From positions 1-5,362 of the forward strand of contig JAEDOA010000101.1 of the NCBI GenBank assembly GCA_016302195.1: 5,362 nt of DNA. Reading direction: 5' to 3'. Positions 1 to 4,961 of this stretch are shown here, piece after piece. How positions within the stretch are numbered: position 1 is the first letter of the stretch; each line of letters begins with the position of its first letter. Under the pieces are notes generated by a model, which did no database searches, was not told where the DNA came from, and worked only from the letters and a program-made list of their open reading frames with translations. This stretch comes from Erysipelotrichaceae bacterium (GTDB lineage Bacteria; Bacillota_I; Bacilli_A; Erysipelotrichales; Erysipelotrichaceae). The translations under genes were made by a program, and so were the position numbers.

Positions 1-32
1 ATCTACGACAAATTAGCAATTACGTTTTATAG

Positions 33-55
33 CTGTCGTTCATGATAAACGACAG
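33..55. other. stem-loop upstream of tail gene
   Basis: A perfect 8-bp stem (33-40 with 48-55) closes a 7-nt loop, followed by a short pyrimidine stretch (tccttt) rather than a clean T-run. The arm CTGTCGTT can also pair perfectly with the identical AACGACAG copy at 83-90, so this hairpin competes with the one downstream. Forward frames reading in from the left edge stop at 14-16, 30-32 and 43-45; which one ends the upstream gene cannot be told from this window. Confidence 0.55.
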
Positions 56-82
56 TCCTTTAAAAGACTAACGATTTTATGC

Positions 83-110
83 AACGACAGTGAATAGCTG
101 CCGTTTTTAT
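83..110 (+). terminator. terminator-like hairpin before tail gene
   Basis: AACGACAG (83-90) pairs with CTGCCGTT (98-105) with a single A-C mismatch across a 7-nt loop, and the stem runs into TTTTTATTTT. This has the form of a modest intrinsic terminator lying just ahead of the ribosome binding site of the next gene. Its left arm repeats the right arm of the hairpin at 33-55, so only one of the possible pairings can form at a time. In an operon read through in late infection it may also be an RNA processing or stability element. Confidence 0.45.
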
Positions 111-129
111 TTTGGAAAGGAGAATTTTT

Positions 130-960
130 ATGCAAATTTATGGTAATGGCGATAAGCTCCTCACATCGTCCGACTGGCATAATACAAGTGCTGGAACTAA
201 TCTTGTATATGGTAATGTTTTTGACAAGAGTCCGGCACTTAACGTAATAGGAACTACTAGACATGCAACGCTTGAAACTACAGATGATCTTGATAATTGT
301 AATTTCTGCAGGACCCCATTGAATTGCTCTTTTAAAAAGGGAGATACAATCACAATTTCACTTTTGGGGGTTTTGACTGGAAAACAAGTTGGTGATGGTC
401 AATACAAAGCAACAATTATGTCAGCAGATACTAACACATGCTATGACGACCACAAAGATGACGTCTGGATAAAATCTGGCTCAAGAGAATCTAAGACCAT
501 TGTAGTTAATGCGGACAGTAATCCCACAAATCCGCCATATGTTCTAATTTACTCTGGAAAAGCTGGCAGTACTGGTGGCAATACGATTGAAATAAATGAT
601 CTCAAAGTCGAGCGAGGGAGCATTGCTACTCAGTGGTCACCAGCACCTCAAGAATATGCAATGAAAGCAAGCTTGATGAATTATTTGCTTAGCGGGCAAA
701 GCCAGACTTATGTAGATGATAGCTTTGACCTTAACAGTGCAGGCATTGGTGTATATAGAAGTTGGGGAAAGATACCGAAAAATGCTCCTAATGGTATTAC
801 GGCTTGGTGTCTTTACATGGTTGGGTACTTTTCAGAAACCGAAGGCAGCAAGTTTGAATTTGCATTAGATGGTAGTGACAGTATTTGCTATCGAACTTTA
901 GTCGGATCACCTCTTCGTTGGAGCCTATGGGAAAAAATAAATACAACTGTTGTAAATTAA
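130..960 (+). CDS. phage tail fibre / receptor-binding-type protein
   Basis: This is a 276-residue structural protein predicted to sit at the tail tip and contact the host surface. The start is the ATG at 130, preceded by GGAAAGGAG (114-122) at good spacing; the in-frame TTG at 112 overlaps that site and is rejected. Residues ~20-165 look like a beta-sandwich, carbohydrate-binding-like domain ending in the phrase LKVERGSIATQWSPAP, a hallmark of phage minor tail and fibre proteins (typically 'KLEKG..ATPWSPAPED'). The C-terminal ~75 residues (GIGVYRSWGKIP... to YRTLVGSPLRWSLWEKIN) fit the pattern of a pyocin-knob-like tip domain ending in an aromatic W..W motif. No signal peptide or membrane segment is seen. 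It is separated from the following tail genes by a hairpin-rich gap. General role is well supported; the exact receptor and fold are inferred. Confidence 0.75.
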   Translation: MQIYGNGDKLLTSSDWHNTSAGTNLVYGNVFDKSPALNVIGTTRHATLETTDDLDNCNFCRTPLNCSFKKGDTITISLLGVLTGKQVGDGQYKATIMSADTNTCYDDHKDDVWIKSGSRESKTIVVNADSNPTNPPYVLIYSGKAGSTGGNTIEINDLKVERGSIATQWSPAPQEYAMKASLMNYLLSGQSQTYVDDSFDLNSAGIGVYRSWGKIPKNAPNGITAWCLYMVGYFSETEGSKFEFALDGSDSICYRTLVGSPLRWSLWEKINTTVVN

Positions 961-1072
961 GACTAACGTTTATGAAGAACGTTGGTGCATCCCCAGCACT
1001 GATTTTTGCTGTTAGCTAGAAAGAAGAACTATGTTTGGTTCAAATCCAAGCAGACCACCTCCACAGTGGTAT
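961..1072 (+). other. hairpin-rich intergenic RNA region
   Basis: The stretch after the fibre gene folds into several short hairpins: CTAACGTT (963-970) with AACGTTGG (978-985) across a 7-nt loop; GTGC (986-989 area) with GCAC around a 7-nt loop; CAGCA with TGCTG near 994-1011; a T-arm-like TTTGG/CCAAG stem with a TTCAAAT loop at 1034-1050; and ACCAC/GTGGT near 1054-1070. CTAAC (963-967) can also pair with GTTAG (1011-1015) to close the first part. The motif AGACTAACG at its start also occurs at 66-73, ahead of the fibre gene. No recognised RNA family could be assigned. Confidence 0.35.
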
Positions 1073-1084
1073 AATGAAAGATGA
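1031..1084 (+). CDS. possible 17-residue microprotein
   Basis: ATG at 1031 opens MFGSNPSRPPPQWYNER, ending at a TGA (1082-1084) that falls inside the first terminator hairpin. A weak purine-rich site (AAAGAAGAA, 1020-1028) lies upstream. The peptide is Pro/Arg-rich with a WY pair and resembles nothing I can name. Its position between two tail genes and the absence of rare codons make it conceivable, but an ORF this short may be chance; the same bases also form a T-arm-like hairpin. Treat as tentative. Confidence 0.22.
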   Translation: MFGSNPSRPPPQWYNER

Positions 1085-1120
1085 AGATTTTTATGGTTTA
1101 ATCTTTCATTTTATGTTTTT
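1073..1120 (+). terminator. terminator-like hairpin 1 of 3
   Basis: AATGAAAGAT (1073-1082) is perfectly complementary to ATCTTTCATT (1101-1110), giving a 10-bp stem with an 18-nt loop, followed by TTATGTTTTT. The stem is AT-rich and the loop large, so termination strength is probably moderate. Confidence 0.5.
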
Positions 1121-1125
1121 AGTCT

Positions 1126-1160
1126 AAAAGATCAGAATGCCAGTTCTGGTCTTTTTATTT
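1126..1160 (+). terminator. terminator-like hairpin 2 of 3
   Basis: AAAAGATCAGAA (1126-1137) pairs with TTCTGGTCTTTT (1144-1155) through 12 bp with one T-G wobble and a 6-nt loop, running directly into TTTTATTTT. This is a good intrinsic terminator shape; the A-rich left flank could also give it activity on the minus strand. Confidence 0.65.
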
Positions 1161-1180
1161 TCTGAGAAAAATACATAATC

Positions 1181-1216
1181 AAGGGAATCCTTGTCGCTCA
1201 AGGGCTCCCTTTTTTC
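1181..1216 (+). terminator. terminator-like hairpin 3 of 3
   Basis: AAGGGAATCCTTG (1181-1193) pairs with CAAGGGCTCCCTT (1199-1211) with one A-C mismatch and one T-G wobble, closing a 5-nt loop and ending in a T-run (1210-1215). It is the most GC-rich of the three consecutive hairpins and sits ~30 nt ahead of the next start codon. Confidence 0.65.
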
Positions 1217-1246
1217 TTAATTAACCTATGGAAAGGAATTTTAAAG

Positions 1247-1774
1247 ATGACAGAAGAAACTACAAACAGCAGTGTTAACACTGAAACAACTGAAAAGCAG
1301 GCTACTGATACTTTTGTACCAGCCTGGAAGATTAAGGCCGACAAGGTAAAGGAGGAATTAGGAGATAACGAACAAGTCTTTTATGAATCAGATCAATATT
1401 TTGACTGCTTGCCAATCGCCCGGCCTAAAGATGCTCCTAATGTTTTTCCGTTTACGTCTGAAGAACCTACCGGCTTTATTGCTCCAAAAATGGATTGGGG
1501 CAACCGCCACTGGGTTGAAACCGCGTCAATTCAGCAAGGCAAGGATATTGAAACTTTGAAAACTCAAGTTGCTACTTTAAAGAAAGTTGGTCAAACTGCA
1601 TCCCAAGATAACCAAAAGATTGCTCAACAAGTTAATGACATGTCTGAAAAGAGAGAAAAATATGAGAAGCAAAATTCTCAACAGCTTGGTCAATTGCTTA
1701 CTATGGTCTCAACTTTGATTGCCAAATCTGGAACTGCACCTGCAGCTAATACTAATCAAGCAACTAATAATTAA
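1247..1774 (+). CDS. tail-module coiled-coil protein (XkdW position)
   Basis: This 175-residue protein is probably a minor tail or baseplate component. The ATG at 1247 follows GGAAAGGA (1230-1237). Residues 1-22 are a Thr/Glu-rich disordered lead; ~25-95 form a conserved-looking globular part rich in Trp, Pro and Phe (FVPAWKIKADKV, FDCLPIARPKDAP, PKMDWGNRHWVE); ~97-160 is a long Gln/Lys/Leu coiled coil suited to trimerisation or docking; the last ~15 residues are an Ala/Asn tail. There is no membrane segment. It lies directly before xkdX, the place held in PBSX-like tail modules by XkdW, but I see no sequence-level proof that it belongs to that family. Function is inferred from position and architecture only. 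Confidence 0.6.
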   Translation: MTEETTNSSVNTETTEKQATDTFVPAWKIKADKVKEELGDNEQVFYESDQYFDCLPIARPKDAPNVFPFTSEEPTGFIAPKMDWGNRHWVETASIQQGKDIETLKTQVATLKKVGQTASQDNQKIAQQVNDMSEKREKYEKQNSQQLGQLLTMVSTLIAKSGTAPAANTNQATNN

Positions 1775-1788
1775 GGGAGGATTTTTAA

Positions 1789-1995
1789 ATGTTAAACACT
1801 TATTTACCAGTACTTTTTCAAATGTACAAGGAATTCTATGACAGTGGTGTTTATAACGAAGATAATCTGAAGTATTTCGTTTCAATCGGTACTTTGAGTG
1901 AAGAAGATTATCAAAAGATTGTTACTAAAGATAATGGTGAAAAGGTTGAAAATGAAGCATCTAATGGAACTGTGGTACAGGGTCAAGCACAATAG
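1789..1995 (+). CDS. xkdX: XkdX family tail protein
   Basis: This 68-residue protein matches the XkdX family of Firmicutes prophages, small tail-associated proteins found between tail-fibre and lysis genes. The diagnostic stretch is the helix pair from MYKEFYDSGVYNEDNL to VSIGTLSEEDYQKIV (roughly residues 12-45), in which an aromatic/Gly turn is followed by 'I...G.(L/I)(S/T)..(D/Q)Y..I'. The tail after residue 46 is polar and probably disordered. A near-ideal GGGAGGA (1775-1781) precedes the ATG at 1789, right after the stop of the previous gene. Its 3' end overlaps the start of the next, membrane-protein gene in another frame by about 44 nt, suggesting translational coupling. Its molecular role in the tail is not established for the family. 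Confidence 0.85.
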   Translation: MLNTYLPVLFQMYKEFYDSGVYNEDNLKYFVSIGTLSEEDYQKIVTKDNGEKVENEASNGTVVQGQAQ

Positions 1996-2344
1996 TCTTT
2001 ATCTGATCTTTGGCTATTACTCTTTCTTTGCAGGACTGGTGCTTCAATCTAGCAGAAGACAATTTTATTATCCGCCCCAATTTAAGTCACTTATGAATAG
2101 TCCAATTATTGACTGGTCTTTCATAATTTTGGGAATTCTTATGTTTGTTTATTCTGTTTCGCCAATCAGAAATAATCGTATAACTGGAATTTTGATTGGC
2201 GGAATCGCAGGACTAACCGCTGTTACGCTTGGTTTTGAAATAGAACACTTCATTTTTAAAGGTGATTTTGGACTAAGAACTGTTTATGCCAGCACAATTT
2301 TACTTGCTATTTTTTGGTGCGCTCGACATCGATCCAAGCGCTAG
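1952..2344 (+). CDS. four-helix membrane protein of the lysis block
   Basis: This unrecognised 130-residue integral membrane protein has hydrophobic segments at about residues 15-32, 52-70, 77-95 and 108-124, and ends in a basic tail (CARHRSKR) expected to stay cytoplasmic. The open frame runs back to 1898, but the ATG at 1952 is preferred because AAAGG (1941-1945) lies 6 nt upstream; ATG 1964 is a second choice. Either start lies inside the 3' end of xkdX, so translation is probably coupled. It is followed 12 nt later by the start of a coiled-coil membrane protein and then by the holin and endolysin. From position it could be a second holin-like or antiholin-like protein, or a superinfection-exclusion membrane protein; there is no motif to decide. 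Confidence 0.7.
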   Translation: MKHLMELWYRVKHNSLYLIFGYYSFFAGLVLQSSRRQFYYPPQFKSLMNSPIIDWSFIILGILMFVYSVSPIRNNRITGILIGGIAGLTAVTLGFEIEHFIFKGDFGLRTVYASTILLAIFWCARHRSKR

Positions 2345-2356
2345 GCGGTGGTGAGC

Positions 2357-2608
2357 GTGCATATAGATATTAACGAGATAATATCTGCTTTTCTTGGATT
2401 TCTATCTACCTATCTTGCATTCACTCTTAACAGCAAGAAAAATGATTTGGATTCCAGAAAAATTGAAGAAGAGGATAAGAAAGAAAACAGAGACTACATC
2501 ATCGAACAAAATGAAAGACTAGACAAAGAAAACAAGTATCTAACCAAAGAAAATAGACGCTTGAATGATGAAATCAATAAATTGAAAGGAAAACAAAATG
2601 ACAATTAA
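2357..2608 (+). CDS. N-terminally membrane-anchored coiled-coil protein
   Basis: This 83-residue protein has one hydrophobic helix (about residues 6-24, IISAFLGFLSTYLAFTL) followed by a highly charged, heptad-like coiled coil (~28-80) rich in Lys, Glu, Asn and Asp. The start is chosen as the GTG at 2357 because AGGCGGTG (2343-2350), close to the AGGAGGTG consensus, lies 6-8 nt upstream; in-frame GTGs at 2348 and 2351 overlap that site. Its 3' end overlaps the holin start by 11 nt. The topology (N-terminal helix, charged C-terminal coil) resembles that of BhlA/UviB-type holin-like proteins and is the reverse of XhlA, but I see no sequence match to either. A lysis accessory role is inferred from the overlap with the holin. 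Confidence 0.7.
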   Translation: MHIDINEIISAFLGFLSTYLAFTLNSKKNDLDSRKIEEEDKKENRDYIIEQNERLDKENKYLTKENRRLNDEINKLKGKQNDN

Positions 2609-3047
2609 GGATTGGCTATATTTAGCCGTTACGATTTGTTTTTACGGTGTAACTTACATTGCATATCTTTATACAAAGAGCAAGGCTAAGATTAACAAGG
2701 CTACTACTTTGGGTAAGATTCAAGATATTATGGGCAAGAAGGCTGAAGTCGCTGTTCACGTTGCTGAAGACGCTGGGCTCGATTCTAATGACGATAAGCA
2801 CCAATTTGCTAAAGACCTGTTAATTCAGAGCCTTCATGCAATGGGAATCAACAATTTCACCAGCCAAGAACTTGATGGACTTATTAAAGTTGCGGTACAA
2901 GCAATGCATTTAGCCTGGGCTGAAGAAGACACTGAACCAGATACTAATGATGAAATCAAGGCCAATGTTCCTGCCGGGGATGTAGTCAAGCCTCAACCTG
3001 TAGTAGAACCAACAGAAACAACTCAAGCAGGTGATAAGAATGCCTAG
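2598..3047 (+). CDS. phage holin, LLH family
   Basis: Holins oligomerise in the cytoplasmic membrane and open it at a set time so that the endolysin can reach the wall. This 149-residue protein has one N-terminal membrane helix (about residues 6-25, WLYLAVTICFYGVTYIAYLY), then a soluble part with two Ala/Lys helices (TTLGKIQDIMGKKAEVAVHVAE; DKHQFAKDLLIQSLHAMGI), the layout of the LLH (Lactobacillus LL-H) holins, and a Pro/Thr/Glu-rich tail after ~residue 112. GAAAGGA lies just upstream of the ATG at 2598, inside the 3' end of the preceding gene. It overlaps the endolysin start by 8 nt (ATGCCTAG), so holin and lysin are translationally coupled. Family assignment rests on pattern and the adjacent lysin. 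Confidence 0.8.
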   Translation: MTIKDWLYLAVTICFYGVTYIAYLYTKSKAKINKATTLGKIQDIMGKKAEVAVHVAEDAGLDSNDDKHQFAKDLLIQSLHAMGINNFTSQELDGLIKVAVQAMHLAWAEEDTEPDTNDEIKANVPAGDVVKPQPVVEPTETTQAGDKNA

Positions 3048-3948
3048 AATTTTAGGGATTGATGCTGCTAATTATCAATCTGAAAATTTATCAGCATATT
3101 ACAATGCCGGTGCTAAATATGTAATTGTTAAATTGACTGAAGGACTTGGCTATTTAAATCCTAAATCACGAGGCCAAATCAAATCAGCTCATGCGCATCA
3201 TATGTATGTACATGCTTATCACTTTGCTACTTTTAGCCACTCAGTATCACAGGCAAAATCCGAAGCTAAAAGCTTTGTGGCTAGAGCTGAAGCATTGAAT
3301 ATCAGCAAAAATCGATATCTGTGGCTTGATTGGGAACCCGGTGATGGCAACTCAGTAGTTTCAGGAACTAGAAGCCAAAACACTAAGGCAATTATTGCCT
3401 TCATGACTGCGATTAAACAAGCAGGCTACAAGACTGGCTTATATGCTAGTGCATCTATTCTAAGATCCTATGTTTATGCTGCAGAAATTACTAAGAAATT
3501 TGGAACCTGCTTATGGGTAGCTTCCTATCCAACAGCAGGAGCAACAGATAAGCCAAACTTTAATTACTTTCCATCAATGGATGGCATTGCGATTTGGCAA
3601 TTCACCGATAACTGGTATGGGCTTAATGTTGATGGGGATGTAGCTCTTATTGACTTAGAAAAGTCTCATACAGAGAAAGCTTCAATTCATAAGCCAGTAC
3701 CCAATAATCCGATTAAACCTAAGCCAGTTGAAAAGATTCCTAAAATTGTTTATGCGCCTGTTTTATATAACAATCCAAATTACATGATTAATTTGAGAGA
3801 TGCTAATGGTCATGCAACGGATAAATATATTCAAACTAATACCAAATGGCGTGTAATTAAAGTTAAAATGATCAAAGAAAAGAAATATTATTGTTTAGGT
3901 ACCGATAAGCAATGGGTGCCTTCAAAATTTTTGAAAGTAGTTAAATAA
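3040..3948 (+). CDS. lys: GH25 endolysin (N-acetylmuramidase)
   Basis: This 302-residue endolysin should cleave the MurNAc-GlcNAc beta-1,4 bond of peptidoglycan. The GH25 lysozyme barrel spans about residues 1-205: it opens with ILGIDAANYQ (Asp8), carries KLTEG near 31-35, AYHF near 59-62, the acidic pair of the D-x-E motif (LDWEP, Asp97 and Glu99), WVASYP, and closes with IWQFTD and a DxxLID stretch. A Lys/Pro linker (~208-234) leads to a single C-terminal wall-binding domain (~235-302) ending QWVPSKFLKVV, resembling an SH3-like or SLAP-type module. There is no signal peptide, so export depends on the holin. The ATG at 3040 is preferred over the GTG at 3031, because AGGTGAT (3029-3035) is the ribosome binding site and spans that GTG. 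It is the last gene of the late operon. Confidence 0.93.
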   Translation: MPRILGIDAANYQSENLSAYYNAGAKYVIVKLTEGLGYLNPKSRGQIKSAHAHHMYVHAYHFATFSHSVSQAKSEAKSFVARAEALNISKNRYLWLDWEPGDGNSVVSGTRSQNTKAIIAFMTAIKQAGYKTGLYASASILRSYVYAAEITKKFGTCLWVASYPTAGATDKPNFNYFPSMDGIAIWQFTDNWYGLNVDGDVALIDLEKSHTEKASIHKPVPNNPIKPKPVEKIPKIVYAPVLYNNPNYMINLRDANGHATDKYIQTNTKWRVIKVKMIKEKKYYCLGTDKQWVPSKFLKVVK

Positions 3949-3983
3949 AAAAGAAGGAGGCGAAAATCAACCCCTCTAAATCT

Positions 3984-3998
3984 ATAAAATGCTATAAT
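3984..3998 (+). repeat. 15-bp direct repeat, copy 1
   Basis: ATAAAATGCTATAAT occurs here and again at 4740-4754. Both copies read IKCYN in one frame: here in the short relic frame, there as the last residues of the second moron protein. The two copies bracket the interval 3984-4754. AT-rich composition means chance is not excluded. Confidence 0.5.
3990..3998 (+). promoter_or_regulatory. possible extended -10 promoter
   Basis: TGCTATAAT is a perfect extended -10 element. No clear -35 hexamer lies 16-18 bp upstream, which extended -10 promoters can tolerate. A transcript from here would start near 4005 and meet the terminator at 4028-4070 almost at once, so it could only make a short RNA of about 65 nt, unless it reads through into the moron genes. 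Confidence 0.35.
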
Positions 3999-4027
3999 CA
4001 TTTTGGATTACAGTTTCAATATGTTTG

Positions 4028-4070
4028 AAAAGAGCCACTCTAGGATTAATTCCCAGAGTGGCTCTTTTTA
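4028..4070 (+). terminator. strong terminator of the late operon
   Basis: AGAGCCACTCT (4031-4041) pairs perfectly with AGAGTGGCTCT (4055-4065), an 11-bp GC-containing stem extended by AAA/TTT at 4028-4030 and 4066-4068, with a 13-nt loop and a T-rich tail (TTTTTATTG). The A-run on the left could allow weak activity in the other direction. It separates the lysis genes from the following two-gene unit. Confidence 0.85.
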
Positions 4071-4170
4071 TTGTTTTTAAGCTAAAAATATACTGTTGAG
4101 AGCGCAATTCTAAGGCTCTCCAAATCTTAAAGACGGTTAATTATATTTTAAAGGCAAATAATGTACTGAA

Positions 4171-4190
4171 GTATTATAGTATAATTTCTA
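4171..4190 (+). promoter_or_regulatory. promoter of the two-gene moron unit
   Basis: A perfect TATAAT lies at 4180-4185, about 23 nt before the ATG at 4208 and downstream of a terminator, so a promoter is needed here. The -35 region is poor (no TTGACA-like hexamer at 17 bp). A 6-bp inverted repeat GAGAGC/GCTCTC sits at 4098-4103 and 4115-4120 and might be a regulator site, but this is speculative. Confidence 0.5.
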
Positions 4191-4207
4191 GTAAAAAGGT
4201 GAGTATC

Positions 4208-4543
4208 ATGAATAATAATACTATTGAATTTGAAGAGATGGAAAATGTATTTGCTGAAGTACAATTTGGCAAAGAAAATATTTTATACTTTAACGGCCCA
4301 ACTTTGATATTGGAATTTAATCAAAATTGGAAAGACTTTGGTTTAGTCAAAGGATTGCTTTGCCAAGTTAATATTTTGGGAGAAACTTTGCAAGGTTTTG
4401 TAAAATCAATTGATGATAAAATATTAACCTTGCGAATGGTAGATGCTGAATTGAAACAGTTAAAAATGGGAGAATATACTTATGCCAGAGATGAAAAAAC
4501 AAGGAAGAAAATCGAAAAGGGACTAAATGAAAATGGACACTAA
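4208..4543 (+). CDS. unrecognised moron protein 1
   Basis: This 111-residue soluble protein is not one I recognise. The ATG at 4208 is preceded by AAGGTGAG (4196-4203); the in-frame GTG at 4199 lies within that site and is rejected. The first ~80 residues alternate hydrophobic and polar residues in a beta-rich pattern (FAEVQFGKENILYFNG, PTLILEF, CQVNILGETLQGFVKSI, KILTLRMV), which may be a small barrel or SH3/OB-like fold; the last ~30 are a Lys/Glu helix. There is no membrane segment or signal peptide, and no DNA-binding motif is obvious. It has its own promoter-like -10 and shares a transcript with the next gene, which overlaps its end by 17 nt. The location between lysis genes and attP is typical for genes expressed in the lysogen, so host-modifying or phage-exclusion roles are plausible but unproven. 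Confidence 0.65.
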   Translation: MNNNTIEFEEMENVFAEVQFGKENILYFNGPTLILEFNQNWKDFGLVKGLLCQVNILGETLQGFVKSIDDKILTLRMVDAELKQLKMGEYTYARDEKTRKKIEKGLNENGH

Positions 4544-4757
4544 ATATTTACTGCTGAAAGATCAAATAGCAACTTATCAAGCTCAAATATGCATTTTAAA
4601 AGATTTAATGGAAAATGCATTTAATATTTTAAATAAAGAGACTGATCCTGATAAAATCAAAGATGCCGGAACTTTGTTATCTAGAACCAGACTAAGAATA
4701 GTTGAAGTGGAGAAACAGCTAAGTACAACTGAAGAAGAAATAAAATGCTATAATTAA
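4527..4757 (+). CDS. unrecognised moron protein 2, helical
   Basis: This is a 76-residue, almost wholly helical protein of unknown function. It looks like a two-helix coiled-coil hairpin: ~5-38 (LLLKDQIATYQAQICILKDLMENAFNI), a turn around TDPDKIKDAG, then ~50-72 (RTRLRIVEVEKQLSTTEEE), ending KCYN. The ATG at 4527 follows AAAAGGGA within the 3' end of the upstream gene (17-nt overlap), indicating coupled translation and probably a joint function or complex. ATG 4533 is an alternative start. The final codons are the second copy of the 15-bp repeat found also at 3984-3998. The transcript would end at the terminator at 4851-4887. No family assigned. Confidence 0.65.
   Translation: MKMDTKYLLLKDQIATYQAQICILKDLMENAFNILNKETDPDKIKDAGTLLSRTRLRIVEVEKQLSTTEEEIKCYN
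4740..4754 (+). repeat. 15-bp direct repeat, copy 2
   Basis: Exact second copy of ATAAAATGCTATAAT (first at 3984-3998), here encoding the IKCYN end of moron protein 2. As at the first copy, it contains a TGCTATAAT extended -10 look-alike; here it lies at the end of a gene. The shorter ATAAAATGC recurs at 4832-4840. Confidence 0.5.
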
Positions 4758-4850
4758 ATCATCGAGATTGAAATATATCTCTGATTGATCTCTTGGCAAA
4801 TTTCTAGACAATCGTATTTGAATGAAATAAGATAAAATGCATTTTAAAAA

Positions 4851-4887
4851 CCATCCTAGATTGTTAAATTCTAGGATGGCTTTTTTT
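4851..4887 (+). terminator. terminator of moron unit, possibly bidirectional
   Basis: CCATCCTAGA (4851-4860) pairs perfectly with TCTAGGATGG (4870-4879) around a 9-nt loop, followed by C and seven Ts (4881-4887). The A-run at 4846-4850 would act as a T-run for minus-strand transcripts, so it may also stop transcription arriving from int and the msrA fragment. Confidence 0.88.
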
Positions 4888-4910
4888 AGTTTCCTGCTTT
4901 TTTCCTGCTT
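4888..4910 (+). repeat. arm-type direct repeat, left copy
   Basis: A 23-bp segment made of two TTCCTGC units 11 bp apart with a T6 spacer is identical to 5106-5128. The roughly one-helical-turn spacing of units and placement beside a tyrosine integrase gene fit arm-type integrase binding sites. Confidence 0.7.
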
Positions 4911-4961
4911 AAGACAAATATTTTAAGAAAAACACGTTTAGATCACTAGAGTGCCAATGGA

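Larger units (their letters stand above)
3949..4030 (+). other. ribosome binding site without start codon / gene relic
   Basis: Directly after the endolysin stop lies a full-strength AAGAAGGAGG (3951-3960) followed at correct spacing by ATC (3965-3967), not a start codon. From there the frame stays open for 20 codons (beginning INPSKSIKCYN) until a TGA at 4025-4027. This looks like a small gene whose start was lost, or a remnant left when other genes were deleted; sequencing error at ATC/ATG is also possible. Confidence 0.4.

Noticed and set aside
112..129. TTG start for the fibre gene, six codons upstream of the ATG at 130
   Set aside because: It lies inside the ribosome binding site GGAAAGGAG that serves the ATG at 130.
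40..353. Minus-strand open frames over the fibre gene start (40-264 and 138-353)
   Set aside because: They are shadows of the fibre gene and its leader hairpins, with no ribosome site or family resemblance.
984..1063. tRNA gene suggested by a perfect T-arm (TTTGG-TTCAAAT-CCAAG, 1034-1050) followed 10 nt later by CCA
   Set aside because: No matching 7-bp acceptor strand upstream, no proper anticodon loop (the 7-nt loop near 990-996 has C at the purine position) and the wrong spacing to CCA; only the T-arm fits.
1898..1951. Longer N-terminus of the membrane protein, or a programmed frameshift from xkdX
   Set aside because: The region encodes a Lys-rich, shadow-like stretch in the xkdX coding sequence; no ribosome site fits 1898 and no convincing slippery sequence is seen.
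2622..3404. Minus-strand open frames inside the holin (2622-2804) and endolysin (3219-3404) genes
   Set aside because: They are antisense to well-supported genes and have no recognisable product or translation signals.
4761..4785. Bulged stem-loop (ATCGAGAT with ATCTCTGAT) after the second moron gene as a terminator
   Set aside because: It has no T-run and a weak bulged stem; the real terminator is at 4851-4887.
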